Shown: positions 25,922 to 35,737, counted from the first letter of the stretch. The stretch is DNA of 64,000 bases from CAYXWM01 sp964468805 (GCA_964468805.1 CAYXWM010000001.1:62001-126000), one strand, 5' to 3'. A program made the numbers and translations. The notes: a model not told the origin generated them from the sequence alone.

Positions 25922-27208
25922 ATGAAGATACTTTTTATATTACCCTTCGACAATACTTATCGCAGACAAGGAAGTTTCAATCGTTTTCTTTCTTATGCTC
26001 CGTTGACTTTGGCAACACTTGCTTCGTTGGTGCCTAAAGAATTGGGAGCAGAAATAACTGTGGTTGATGAGGGTGTGGATAAGCCCTTACTTCAAGGTGA
26101 ATTTGATATTGTTTCTGTTACCTGTGTTACATCAAGTGCAAACAGGGCATATTCGTTATGCAAATACTGGAAGGAAAAGGGCAGCTATACCTTATTGGGC
26201 GGTTCTCATCCTACCCTAATGCCTGAAGAAGCCGCTGAATTTGCAGACAGTGTTTTCGTAGGGCTTGCCGAAGAAACATTTCCGCGTTTCTTTGAGGATT
26301 ACATAAATGGAACTCCGCAACCAATTTACAAGCACCGACCAAATTGCGGCAGACTTTCTATGCCCATACCTCGCAGGGATTTGTTAAGCAAGGTATACAT
26401 GAAGATTCCAACAATAATTGCCAACAGAGGTTGCAGCAACGGCTGTACCTTTTGTACCATCCCACGGCTTTATGGAAATCAAGGCTTTGCAAGACCCATA
26501 GGAGAATTTATTGATGAAATAAAATCAATGAACAAAAAACGGTTTATATTCTTGGATCCAAGTTTATCGTCGGACAGAGAATATGCTATAGAATTATTTA
26601 AGGCACTTACTCCTCTGAAAATAAAATGGTGCGGATTATCAACCATAGACGTGGCGGAAGATGAGGAATTGTTTGAGTTAATGATAAATAGCGGTTGTAA
26701 CGGAATTTTATCCGGGTTTGAAAGCGTTAATCAAGACTCATTAAAGGGTGTCGGAAAAGTTACCAATAAAGTATCCGAGTATAAAAGAGCCGTATCAAAA
26801 TTTCATAAGGCAGGCGTACCGGTTTTGGGATGTTTTGTAACCGGTTTTGATAATGACACAGTGGAAAGTTTGCATAATATGGTTGATGTTATTGATGAAA
26901 TCGGTATAGATGTACCTCGTTTCTCTATTCTGACGCCTTTTCCCAATACCCCTTTATTCCGGGAATATGACAGGCAAAACAGAATACTGACAAAAAATTG
27001 GGACTTTTACGACAACATGCACGTAGTATTTCAGCCGAAAAATATGACACCGGAAGAACTGCAACAAACCTTTTATGAAATTTGGGAAAAAACATATAAA
27101 ACAACACGCATACTTAGCCGTGTTTCAAAGGCCAAAAACAACACATTCGTAAATTTTCTTACCAACATAGGCTTTAAATTTTATGCGTGGAGGTTACCAA
27201 ATGCTTAA
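25922..27208 (+). CDS. B12-binding-domain radical SAM protein (second)
   Basis: 428 residues, ATG one base after the upstream stop. It has the cobalamin-binding domain (about 1-140; GGSHPTLMPEEAAEFAD) and the cluster motif RGCSNGCTFCT (about 165-175), then the same C-terminal extension (FQPKNMTPEEL). It pairs closely with the third radical SAM protein at 29154: both begin with a YRRQGSFNRFLSYAPLTLAT / YNGSFGRSLHYAPLTMTT segment, so the two are duplicates. Substrate unknown. It overlaps the following GNAT-like gene by eight bases. Confidence 0.9.
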   Translation: MKILFILPFDNTYRRQGSFNRFLSYAPLTLATLASLVPKELGAEITVVDEGVDKPLLQGEFDIVSVTCVTSSANRAYSLCKYWKEKGSYTLLGGSHPTLMPEEAAEFADSVFVGLAEETFPRFFEDYINGTPQPIYKHRPNCGRLSMPIPRRDLLSKVYMKIPTIIANRGCSNGCTFCTIPRLYGNQGFARPIGEFIDEIKSMNKKRFIFLDPSLSSDREYAIELFKALTPLKIKWCGLSTIDVAEDEELFELMINSGCNGILSGFESVNQDSLKGVGKVTNKVSEYKRAVSKFHKAGVPVLGCFVTGFDNDTVESLHNMVDVIDEIGIDVPRFSILTPFPNTPLFREYDRQNRILTKNWDFYDNMHVVFQPKNMTPEELQQTFYEIWEKTYKTTRILSRVSKAKNNTFVNFLTNIGFKFYAWRLPNA

Positions 27209-27881
27209 AGGAAGACCTGTAAAAATTGAGGAACTTACAGTGGGTCAAATCAAAAAAATGTATTCTGTTATGACAAAGTACTACGATAATATAACCGAAT
27301 ATAACTTTTATAACGACTTGCTTAATAAAGATGAAGCTATTTTACTTTATGATGAAAATGATTGTTTACATGGATTTACTACGCTTGCAGTGATTCCTTA
27401 TGACGAAAATACTCAACTCTTGTTTTCGGGAGATACAATTATCGAAAAGGATTACTGGGGCAATAATGATTTGACACAGGCATGGGTTAAACTTGCTTTT
27501 TTATATGCCGAAAAATTCAGCGGAAATACATATTGGCTTCTTTTAACCAAAGGCTATAAAACATATAAGTTTTTGCATACATTTTTAAATACCTTCTATC
27601 CTCGTGTTGATGTAACAACACCGCAAAACTTGCAAGAAATAATGGATAAGTTCGCGAGCGAAAAATACGGCAGGATATATCAAAACGGTGTATTGGTTGC
27701 GGGAAAAGACTTTCTCAAACCCCAATTTGCCGGAATTGATGAGGTCAGCCTTAAAAATAAAGATACGGCATTCTTCTTAGAAAAAAATCCCAATTACACA
27801 AAGGGTGATGAATTGGTTTGTATAGCAGAGTTGAGTTTGGATAATCTCAACAGATTGGGGAGAAAAGTAATTGGAAGATAG
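27201..27881 (+). CDS. GNAT-like protein of the radical SAM operon
   Basis: About 226 residues. ATG 27201 is chosen because GGAGG lies seven bases upstream; an in-frame ATG at 27183 is less well placed. The pattern EAILLYDENDCLHGFTTLAV, then FSGDTIIEKDYWGNNDLTQAWVKLAF, then YWLLLTKGYKTYKFLH is that of an N-acyltransferase GNAT fold, though the usual acetyl-CoA loop is poorly conserved. In this operon it could acylate a small-molecule intermediate. It overlaps both neighbours (8 and 11 bases). Confidence 0.6.
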   Translation: MLKGRPVKIEELTVGQIKKMYSVMTKYYDNITEYNFYNDLLNKDEAILLYDENDCLHGFTTLAVIPYDENTQLLFSGDTIIEKDYWGNNDLTQAWVKLAFLYAEKFSGNTYWLLLTKGYKTYKFLHTFLNTFYPRVDVTTPQNLQEIMDKFASEKYGRIYQNGVLVAGKDFLKPQFAGIDEVSLKNKDTAFFLEKNPNYTKGDELVCIAELSLDNLNRLGRKVIGR

Positions 27882-29157
27882 AAAATTGGCAAAAATTATA
27901 TTAAATAATCAACATACAGTCTATGGCAGACGTTATGGTTTTTTTAATGTGAAGAGTATTGCCGATTTTCAAAAGAATGTGCCTATTACAACCTATGAAG
28001 ATTATTTGCCCTACATAGAAAAAATAAAAAACGGTGGGCAAAATATACTGACAAAAGAGCCGGTATTGCTGCTTGAACCTTCAAGCGGCTCTACCTCCGC
28101 AAGAAAGTTGATACCCTATACAAAAGGTTTGAAAAAAGAGTTTTCCTCGGCTATTTTTAAATGGTTATGGGACTTAAACAAGAATTTTCCTTGTTTAAAA
28201 TACGGGCAGATGTATTTTTCCATAACACCACAAGCCACGCAAAACAACGGAATTATCGGCTTTAACAGCGATGAAGAGTACATAGGCGGAATTTTGGGAA
28301 AATTGATTGCTAAGAAGATTTGCGTGCCAAATAAAGTGAAAAGCATAACAGATATGGATGAGTTTTGGAATGTAACAGCTGACTACATTAAAAGGGCAAA
28401 AAACCTTAGATTTGTTTCCGTATGGAACCCGACCTTTCTTATGATTATGCTTGAAAAAGCTAAAATGACGGCAAAAGAACTTTTTCCGAATTTAGAGGTA
28501 ATCAGCTGTTGGGCTGACGGAAATTCTGAGCCTTATGCAAAGAAACTGCAAAAGACTTTTCCCAATGTCTATATTCAACCCAAAGGCTTGCTTGCAACCG
28601 AGGGCATTATGACCATTCCCATTGAGGGTATGGGTAAACGCTTAACGGATGCACATTTCTTCGAATTTATTGATAAAAACGGCGATATAAGATTAAGAGA
28701 CGATTTGGAAGTCGGAGAGGAGTACCAAATAATTCTGACAACTTCCGGCGGACTTTACAGATACAACATCGGCGATATAGTTTGCTATAAGGGAAACGCT
28801 TGCCTTGATTTTATATGCAAAAGCGGAAATGTATCCGATTATTTCGGGGAAAAATTAAACGAGGTTCACGTCCGCAAGGTTATTGCAGGAAACGGATTCA
28901 GGCTTCTTGTTCCGGATGAAAATAATTATATACTTTATACCGAATCTGAAGTTAATATGGATAAAATAGACCTGGAATTACGAGAAAATTTTCATTATGA
29001 CTATTGCAGGAAATTGGGACAGCTTAAAAAACCGGTGCAAATAATCGTAAAAAACGGCGAACAACAATATATAGAGAATTGTTTGCGTTTCGGGATGCGT
29101 TTGGGGGATATAAAGCCGGCGTATTTATCCAACAGGAAAGGATGGATTTTCAAATGA
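27871..29157 (+). CDS. GH3-family acyl-adenylating amide synthetase-like protein
   Basis: 428 residues, TTG start overlapping the upstream gene by 11 bases. It matches the GH3 family, best known as plant enzymes that adenylate an acyl acid and join it to an amino acid. Visible motifs are the N-terminal DYLPYIEKIKNG region, the nucleotide-binding loop EPSSGSTSARKLIP (about 68-81), the central FVSVWNPTFLMIMLE segment and YRYNIGDIVCYKG near the C-terminus, a family hallmark. Bacterial GH3 proteins occur in scattered biosynthetic loci. Here it would activate a carboxylate, perhaps made or altered by the radical SAM enzymes. It is a little shorter than plant GH3 proteins (about 580-600). Confidence 0.82.
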   Translation: MEDRKLAKIILNNQHTVYGRRYGFFNVKSIADFQKNVPITTYEDYLPYIEKIKNGGQNILTKEPVLLLEPSSGSTSARKLIPYTKGLKKEFSSAIFKWLWDLNKNFPCLKYGQMYFSITPQATQNNGIIGFNSDEEYIGGILGKLIAKKICVPNKVKSITDMDEFWNVTADYIKRAKNLRFVSVWNPTFLMIMLEKAKMTAKELFPNLEVISCWADGNSEPYAKKLQKTFPNVYIQPKGLLATEGIMTIPIEGMGKRLTDAHFFEFIDKNGDIRLRDDLEVGEEYQIILTTSGGLYRYNIGDIVCYKGNACLDFICKSGNVSDYFGEKLNEVHVRKVIAGNGFRLLVPDENNYILYTESEVNMDKIDLELRENFHYDYCRKLGQLKKPVQIIVKNGEQQYIENCLRFGMRLGDIKPAYLSNRKGWIFK

Positions 29158-30491
29158 AAATAGCCTTTTTGTCACCTGCAGGAGCTATGCATCGATATAA
29201 CGGAAGTTTTGGTCGCAGTTTGCATTATGCACCACTTACTATGACAACTCTTGCCGCTTTGGTGCCCCCGAAATTAAACGCGGAATTGGTTATTTATGAC
29301 GAAACCGTTGAGCCCATTCCTCTTGATTTGCAAGCAGATATTGTTTTAATTACAGCTATTACGGGCACAAGCCCCAGGGCATATAAATATTGCGATTATT
29401 TTCGTTCAAAAGGCATAACGGTTTTTTTGGGCGGCGTTCAACCCTCTTTAGACCCTGTGGAAGCCGGAAAGCATTGTGACAGCTTATTCGTAGGTATAGG
29501 AGATTATACTTTTCCGCAAGCACTAAACGACTACATAAATGGCAGGCTACTGCCTATTTACCGACAAGCCTGCGGAGATATAAGCCTTGCAGGGCGTCCC
29601 ATACCTCGGAGAGATTTGCTGAAGCCAAAGGCATATATTACCGTAAATTCAGTGGAGGCAGTGAGAGGTTGTACTTTACCCTGTACTTTCTGTGCATACC
29701 CTGCTGCCTTTGGAAGAAACGTTATTGCAAGACCGGTTAAAGAAGTTATAGCGGAAATAGAGCAATTAAAAGGAAAACACGTATTGTTTCCCGATGTAAA
29801 TTTAATAGCCGACCCGGAATACGCAAAGAAGCTTCTTACTGCCATGATACCCCTTAACAAAAAGTGGCTGGGACTGACTACTTCAAGCGTAGGTTTTGAC
29901 AAGGAATTTTTCAAGTTATTGAAAAGAAGCGGATGTATGGGGCTTTTAATAGGTTTTGAAAGCGTAAACCAAACCGCACAGGGCTATATTAACAAAAGAG
30001 TAAACAAGACGGAGAATTATGAGGATTTGGTTAAAAGGCTTCATGACATAGGCGTTCTTATTAACGGCTGTTTTGCTTTTGGCGGAGATAATGACAATAA
30101 GGATGTGTTTAAAAAAACGGTGGAAGAGGTACAGCGTTTACGAATAGATTTGCCACGATACTCTATTTTAACCCCTTTTCCAAATACCGAGCTTTACAGG
30201 GATTTAAATTCACAGGGGCGTATTTTTGAACGTAACTTGGCTATGTATGATGTTGAGCACGTTGTATTTAAACCCAAAAATATGACGGCAGAAGAGCTTT
30301 ATGAGGGCACGGAATGGGCTTGGCGAGAAACATATAAAACCGGTAATATTCTGCAAAGGATTAATAAACTCAGTGTTATAAGTTATCTTACCAATTTTGC
30401 ATATCAAGGATATGCGGATAAATTTAAAAAATTCACCAAAGAAGTTATGTGTGATAACTCCGATATACCGGATGTGGAGGTGAAATCTTGA
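29154..30491 (+). CDS. B12-binding-domain radical SAM protein (third)
   Basis: About 445 residues. ATG 29154 overlaps the GH3 stop as ATGA and begins MKIAFLSPAG as its paralogues do; ATG 29142 is an alternative. The cobalamin-binding domain is followed by the cluster motif RGCTLPCTFCA and a DIPLPRYSILTPFPNTELY-type segment (here RIDLPRYSILTPFPNTEL) shared with the second radical SAM protein. The C-terminal FKPKNMTAEEL extension is conserved. Substrate unknown. Its stop overlaps the next TTG by four bases. Confidence 0.9.
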   Translation: MKIAFLSPAGAMHRYNGSFGRSLHYAPLTMTTLAALVPPKLNAELVIYDETVEPIPLDLQADIVLITAITGTSPRAYKYCDYFRSKGITVFLGGVQPSLDPVEAGKHCDSLFVGIGDYTFPQALNDYINGRLLPIYRQACGDISLAGRPIPRRDLLKPKAYITVNSVEAVRGCTLPCTFCAYPAAFGRNVIARPVKEVIAEIEQLKGKHVLFPDVNLIADPEYAKKLLTAMIPLNKKWLGLTTSSVGFDKEFFKLLKRSGCMGLLIGFESVNQTAQGYINKRVNKTENYEDLVKRLHDIGVLINGCFAFGGDNDNKDVFKKTVEEVQRLRIDLPRYSILTPFPNTELYRDLNSQGRIFERNLAMYDVEHVVFKPKNMTAEELYEGTEWAWRETYKTGNILQRINKLSVISYLTNFAYQGYADKFKKFTKEVMCDNSDIPDVEVKS

Positions 30492-31825
30492 AATTGTTGT
30501 TTATACTTCCGGCCATAGGTCGAAAGGACGGCGAAGAATATATAGGAACATGGAAGATGGAGCCTCTTACCATAGCAACTTTAAAGGCATTAACGCCCGG
30601 TGATGTTGAAACATTCTTCTTTGATGACCGTATTGAAGATATTAATTATGATATAGGCGTTGACTTGGTTGCTGTTTCGGTTGAAACCTATACATCAAGC
30701 AGGGCATATAAAATAGCAAAAAAGTTCAGAGAAAAGGGCATTGGGGTTGTATTGGGCGGCTATCATGTTACAGCTGTTCCGGACGAGGCTTTGGAACATT
30801 GCGACAGCATAATAGTAGGAAACGCGGAAGCCGTTTGGGTCCGGATGCTTAATGATTTCAAGAACAATAAGCTAAAAAGCAGATATGACGGCGAGCGTGG
30901 CGGTGTACCGCCCATGCCGGACAGAAGTATTTATTCCGGCAAAAAGTATTTGCCCATAACCTTAATAGAAACAGGACGAGGCTGCCCCCATACCTGTGAA
31001 TTTTGTGCCATTACTTCCTACTATTGCGGAAAATATACTCCACGCCCCATAAGCCATATTGTCGAGGAAATAAAAATGGCAAAAAACAAAGTGGTATTCT
31101 TTGTAGACGACAATATAACCGCACAAAGAGGACATTTAATGGATTTGTGCAAAGCCATAACACCACTGAAAATAAAATGGACAAGTCAAGTATCCTTGCT
31201 TATTGCGAAGGATGATGAGTTGCTTAATGCTATGAAAAAAAGCGGTTGTCAGGTAGTTTTGATTGGGTTTGAAAGCCTAGATAAGGCAAACCTGGACCAG
31301 ATGAATAAAAGTTGGAATTATAAGCTGGGCGAGAGAGACGAGATGGTACGAAAAATACATAAAACGGGTATCGGTATCTACGCCACTTTCGTATTTGGCT
31401 TTGATTTTGACGGCGTTGAAAGCTTTGACGACACGCTGAATTTTGCTATGAAACATAAATTCTTCTTCGCCGCCTTTAATCATTTGCTACCGTTTCCGGG
31501 AACACCGCTTTATGAGCGATTACAGGCTGAAAACAGACTGTTATACGAAAAATGGTGGCTGAAACACGATTATAAATATGGAGATATACCGTATAAACCC
31601 AAAGAGATTTTGCCGGAAAAACTAAAGGATTATTGTGCGGAAGCAAGGCGAAAATTTTTCAGACCTTTAAACATTTTCAAGCGTGGAATGGCATCTGTCA
31701 AACGTAACGCCAATCCTTTTATAACAGCAATTTTCTTTTCTCAAAATAAAGCCTTGGGCAAAGAGGTGGACAGAAAGCTTAATCTTCCGGTGGGTTCGGG
31801 GCTTGACGAGGGAGTTGCAAAATAA
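30488..31825 (+). CDS. B12-binding-domain radical SAM protein (fourth)
   Basis: 445 residues, TTG start overlapping the previous stop, with GGAGGTGA about five bases upstream. The cobalamin-binding domain carries GGYHVTAVPDEALEHCD; the cluster motif is RGCPHTCEFCA (about 165). Like the first protein it has KIKWTSQVSLLIAKDDELL and an HLLPFPGTPLY segment, so these two form the other paralogous pair. The C-terminal region (YKPKEILPEKL) differs somewhat. It ends in a TAATG overlap with the following GNAT-like gene. Confidence 0.9.
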   Translation: MKLLFILPAIGRKDGEEYIGTWKMEPLTIATLKALTPGDVETFFFDDRIEDINYDIGVDLVAVSVETYTSSRAYKIAKKFREKGIGVVLGGYHVTAVPDEALEHCDSIIVGNAEAVWVRMLNDFKNNKLKSRYDGERGGVPPMPDRSIYSGKKYLPITLIETGRGCPHTCEFCAITSYYCGKYTPRPISHIVEEIKMAKNKVVFFVDDNITAQRGHLMDLCKAITPLKIKWTSQVSLLIAKDDELLNAMKKSGCQVVLIGFESLDKANLDQMNKSWNYKLGERDEMVRKIHKTGIGIYATFVFGFDFDGVESFDDTLNFAMKHKFFFAAFNHLLPFPGTPLYERLQAENRLLYEKWWLKHDYKYGDIPYKPKEILPEKLKDYCAEARRKFFRPLNIFKRGMASVKRNANPFITAIFFSQNKALGKEVDRKLNLPVGSGLDEGVAK

Positions 31826-32688
31826 TGGGATACATATATGAGTACGCAACAGAAAAAGACGGCGAAGAAATAGCAGCTTTATTGGAAAACGTCAGCTTCC
31901 AAGGTGAAATATCCGTTGCTTATTGCCGCAGACCCAACGCAGTCTTATCTCTGGCAAAAGATGGCGATAAATCCACATTTGTTGTAGCAAAAGACGAGAC
32001 CGGAAAAATTGTTGGTACGGGAGCCTGTGTTATAAAGGGTGATACTGCCTATTTGACAGGAATGAGAGCCGTTAGGTTAACCAATATTCCCAAATCCTAT
32101 GAATTATTGCGTGAGTTTTGTGTTAGTAACGGTGTCAAGTTAACTTATACAACAATATTGAAAGATAATATAGGGATTCAAGCCATGCTTGAAAAGAATC
32201 GCCCGAAGATGCCCAACTATTTATCGCATTCCGAATGTACTGTAAATATAATCAGAAAAAACCTGCGTATTAAGGATAAAAACAGGTTGATTAAATCGGG
32301 AGATACGTATATTTTAATAAATACCCGGGGTGATGAAATAGCCCGAGGAAAACCGGTTGAACAATGGGATTATAAGCAATATGTAGTTAAACATTACGGT
32401 TTTAAAATGAGATTGATCAAGAGATTTTTTAAGTGGATACCCGATGAAAATGAGGTTTTGAAATTCTTTACATTAAGGGAAGTAAAAGCAGAAAACAACA
32501 CTGCTCTTGAAAGTTTTTTACGTCACATATCCCATCTGCCTCTTGAGGGCAGCTTTTTCCTTTACGGCGGCAATTTCTGCCCGGTGAAATTTTTGCAATA
32601 TAAAAGTATTGTATATATAGTTGATTGGGATAAAACCATTAACGATGCTAAAAATATTCAGATTGATATAGAAATATCGGATTTATAG
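31825..32688 (+). CDS. GNAT-like protein, possibly double-domain, last gene of radical SAM operon
   Basis: 287 residues, ATG in a one-base TAATG overlap with the upstream gene. The first ~145 residues have GNAT features (YATEKDGEEIAALLENVS, FVVAKDETGKIVGTGACVI, TGMRAVRLTNIPKSYELLREF). The second half, with KPVEQWDYKQYVVKHYGFKM and a terminal VYIVDWDKTI, resembles the beta-rich C-terminal half of a paired GNAT fold. No clear acetyl-CoA loop signature is present. It would act on a product of the operon; the reaction is unknown. Confidence 0.6.
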   Translation: MGYIYEYATEKDGEEIAALLENVSFQGEISVAYCRRPNAVLSLAKDGDKSTFVVAKDETGKIVGTGACVIKGDTAYLTGMRAVRLTNIPKSYELLREFCVSNGVKLTYTTILKDNIGIQAMLEKNRPKMPNYLSHSECTVNIIRKNLRIKDKNRLIKSGDTYILINTRGDEIARGKPVEQWDYKQYVVKHYGFKMRLIKRFFKWIPDENEVLKFFTLREVKAENNTALESFLRHISHLPLEGSFFLYGGNFCPVKFLQYKSIVYIVDWDKTINDAKNIQIDIEISDL

Positions 32689-32719
32689 AGGATGTATATA
32701 CGACCCATACACACAGGAA

Positions 32720-32929
32720 TTGAGGATTCAGCTGAAAGTGGGTTCAAATAAAGCTAAGGTTTACACAGGAATTTACGGTGTTCTGGACGAAGCCATAATG
32801 GATGTACCTGTAAAAACAATTAACGGCAGGGTTATGGTTCCGGTACGTTTCATTTCCGAAACCCTTGGTTGCCGGGCAAAATGGGACCGGAACACCAAAA
32901 CGGTAAATATAGTTCAGGCGGCGGGTTAA
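32720..32929 (+). pseudogene. Fragment of copper-amine-oxidase-N-like (stalk) domain
   Basis: 69 codons from TTG 32720 encode IQLKVGSNKAKVYTG, then VKTINGRVMVPVRFISETLG and KWDRNTKTVNIV, the second half of the copper-amine-oxidase-N-like domain. It lacks a signal peptide and the first half of the domain. The full secreted proteins at 39438 and 46471 carry the same domain (KSINGRTMVPIRFAAENLGC). The reading frame is open a short way upstream without a start, so this looks like a decayed gene remnant, although a weak AGGA lies just before the TTG. Confidence 0.6.
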
Positions 32930-32976
32930 ATTAGCTGCCCGTACGTAGTAATTACACAATAACTCAATTAAAAAAA

Positions 32977-33016
32977 ATGGCAACTAAAGGTCGTATAAGC
33001 GACTTATAGTTGCCAT
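32977..33016. terminator. Long hairpin, likely terminator
   Basis: ATGGCAACTA plus seven more bases (32977-32993) pair with 33000-33016 over 17 positions with one mismatch and one G-T. Seven A precede it, giving a T-run only on the minus strand; on the plus strand the downstream tract is TAATATTTTC. It could end transcription from the radical SAM operon. Confidence 0.6.
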
Positions 33017-33211
33017 TAATATTTTCAACACAATTTTATATACGGGAACAAAAAAGTAAAATAAGCAGATGTCATTGAGTTTATGCTAACGATATGCTAT
33101 GATTGAACTCGGAAAAGTTTATGTTATCAATTCGATAAAACACCAAACAGTTTGCCGGAAATATTGTTTTAACAATCAAATTTATAATTTACTGATTTGA
33201 GGTGTTGGAGT

Positions 33212-35737
33212 ATGGGAGCAACTGAAAATTTGAAGCAGATTATCAGCAGGCAAAAAGAGGTTTTATTACAGCTTGAAGCCGAATGTCATCATATTGAGAA
33301 CAGTGATACGGCTCGAGAGAATGAGGAATTAAAAGCAAAACTGGATATATTGCAAGCCGACTTTGAAAAAGCAAAGAATAATTTATCGTCACTTGCAAAA
33401 GAGAACGTGGGATTAAAAAATGCGTTGTATGAGCAAATTTATAATGAAAAATTAAAAATTATCAACACTACTGCAACCAAATGTGATATTTACTTTAAAT
33501 CAAAAATTGATGGGGAGCAAAATAGGCTCACCGTTCTTGAAAATGGTGTTAAGGCAAGAATAGCCGATATTGAAGGGACTTTGCGTAAGTATAACATAGA
33601 CACAAAGGACGAAATTTATGCAAAACTAGAGGAATTAACAACTCTGCTAAACGAAAAGGTTACAATCGCTAGGGCTAACAGAGCACATATTCATGGGGCT
33701 TTCACACAAGCCGAGAAGGAGGAACTTGAAGCTCTGAAAAGAGAACAAATTTCGGATGAACAGGTGCGTGCAGTTGCCAAAAAAAACAATTTTGAAAGAT
33801 TTGTAGGGCTGAATTTACTGAATGTAATCGGTATATTTCTTATTATTATAGGCGTTATCACAGCCTCACGCTACTCATATGTTGAATTGCCTGACGTGTT
33901 AAAAGGAATAATGATGTTTACTCTGGGTACATCTATGCTGATTGCCGGTGAGTTATTGAACAGGAAAAAGCCAAATATTTTCTCATTGGGCATAACTGCC
34001 GGTGGAGTTGGCGTTTTGTATGTAGCATTGGCAACAAGCTATTTCGGGCTTAAACTGCTTGAAATGTACCCTGCCCTTGCAGTCTGTGTATTGATAACAA
34101 CAGTAGCATTTATCCTTTCAAAACGCTATAATTCTCAAATAATTTTAGCCTTTGCTCTTATTGGCGGTTATCTGCCTATGTTCTCTATAGGCTCCAATTC
34201 AGCTGTTATTTACGGTGCAATGGTATATTTTATAGCACTTAATTTGCTGTCGCTTGTGATATCCTTTAGCAAGAAATGGCGAGTAACATCATACATAGGG
34301 TTGGGTTTAAACATTATAGGTACTGTATACATCTGTTTCAATTTTGCATATCGCTCCACGACAGCAGAAAAAATAACAGTTATTTTATACGTTTTGTTTG
34401 CTTTTTTAATTTACAGTTTTATTCCAATAATAAGCACATATAGAACCAAAGTGAGATTTAGAATATCTGATGTTGTACTGCTGGCGATTAATACCTTTTT
34501 CAGCAGCTTGATTATGTACAGTGTGTTGTACATGTTACGCTTAGAGAATTTTAAAGGCGGGCTAGCTATAGCATTTGCTTTGATTTATTTGTTCCTTGGC
34601 AGACTGATTGAGAAAATATTTAAAAATACAGAGCTACCAATGAAAGTATTGTTTTATTTAACGGGGCTTGCTTTTGTTGTACTTATTATCCCGCTGCAAT
34701 TTGGGTTGGAATGGTTATCTCTTGGGTGGCTTGCAGAGGGTGTACTTTTGACAACTTATGGAATTATAAATAATGAGAAAACCTTCAGACGTTGGGGTCT
34801 TATTATAAGCGGAATGTGTTTGTTTGCATTTTTGTTTGTGGACTGTTTAAGGACGCGGGACTATCTGTTTTCATATAAATATCTTGCAATTACTCTTGGC
34901 AGCTTGATGATTTTGGGTACGTACATATACAAAAAAATGATGTCGGGTGGATTCGTAAAAATCTACAAGTACTTTGCCCTTGTAAATGTTTGGTTTTATA
35001 TGCTTTATATCCTTGGAAGATTGAGAAACGCTCTGTCTGACATTAATTTAGACGGAGGAATTTACAGTATTGATTATTTAATTGCAGTTACCGCAGTTGT
35101 CTGTACTTTTCTGATTGCTTACGCTCTACCTCGAATAAAGACTTTACATGGACCGGGTATTAAAATATTAGCATTGATTTTATATTCTATAGGCATTCTT
35201 AGATTATTTATCATTAATAACACTACTAACCCATTAAATTCGTCCTTACCGGCACCGTTGGGTATTATGATTATGGTAACGACGGTTTTGGTTGTTGTAG
35301 GGTTAATTTCTGTACTTGCGGTTAGGGATTTGATGAACCTTATAGTAACATGGCGAAAATCCGGAATAGAATGGTATCCGCTTATTATTTCCGCATACTT
35401 TGTAGTTTTGTTAACCCAAAATTTAATTACACAATACCGTCTGTCTTTTTCAAATGCCGCAATAAGTATAATATTTGTTCTGACAGCACTTGCTTGGATT
35501 ATTTTTGGGTTTATAAGACGGTATTCGTATATACGGCGTTTTGGTCTTGGTTTGTCCATTTTGGCAGTAATTAAATTATTTTTAATTGATTTGTCCGCCC
35601 TAACCCAAGGATACGAAGTAGTTTCATATTTTACATTGGGAATTACCCTTGTAGCTATATCTTTTGTGTACCAATACTTCAGTAAGCGTTTGGAACTGAA
35701 GGAGGAGGTGACGGTTGATGCTCAAGAGGATAATTAG
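33212..35737 (+). CDS. DUF2339 polytopic membrane protein
   Basis: About 841 residues. ATG 33212 is preferred over TTG 33197, with GAGGTG eight bases upstream. The N-terminal ~170 residues form a coiled coil (KQIISRQKEVLLQLEAEC onward). The rest is a chain of about two dozen membrane segments starting with LLNVIGIFLIIIGVITASRYSYVELPDVLKG, which is the DUF2339 start. The family is of unknown function; it is often paired with a DUF3999 protein, as here (overlap of 20 bases). A role in envelope or polysaccharide processes has been suggested for relatives but is not shown. Confidence 0.85.
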   Translation: MGATENLKQIISRQKEVLLQLEAECHHIENSDTARENEELKAKLDILQADFEKAKNNLSSLAKENVGLKNALYEQIYNEKLKIINTTATKCDIYFKSKIDGEQNRLTVLENGVKARIADIEGTLRKYNIDTKDEIYAKLEELTTLLNEKVTIARANRAHIHGAFTQAEKEELEALKREQISDEQVRAVAKKNNFERFVGLNLLNVIGIFLIIIGVITASRYSYVELPDVLKGIMMFTLGTSMLIAGELLNRKKPNIFSLGITAGGVGVLYVALATSYFGLKLLEMYPALAVCVLITTVAFILSKRYNSQIILAFALIGGYLPMFSIGSNSAVIYGAMVYFIALNLLSLVISFSKKWRVTSYIGLGLNIIGTVYICFNFAYRSTTAEKITVILYVLFAFLIYSFIPIISTYRTKVRFRISDVVLLAINTFFSSLIMYSVLYMLRLENFKGGLAIAFALIYLFLGRLIEKIFKNTELPMKVLFYLTGLAFVVLIIPLQFGLEWLSLGWLAEGVLLTTYGIINNEKTFRRWGLIISGMCLFAFLFVDCLRTRDYLFSYKYLAITLGSLMILGTYIYKKMMSGGFVKIYKYFALVNVWFYMLYILGRLRNALSDINLDGGIYSIDYLIAVTAVVCTFLIAYALPRIKTLHGPGIKILALILYSIGILRLFIINNTTNPLNSSLPAPLGIMIMVTTVLVVVGLISVLAVRDLMNLIVTWRKSGIEWYPLIISAYFVVLLTQNLITQYRLSFSNAAISIIFVLTALAWIIFGFIRRYSYIRRFGLGLSILAVIKLFLIDLSALTQGYEVVSYFTLGITLVAISFVYQYFSKRLELKEEVTVDAQEDN

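Noticed and set aside
27208..27880. Short precursor peptide gene for a RiPP pathway inside the radical SAM operon
   Set aside because: All the space between genes is used by overlaps, and no extra short frame with a ribosome site was seen; upstream 23370-24603 also has none.
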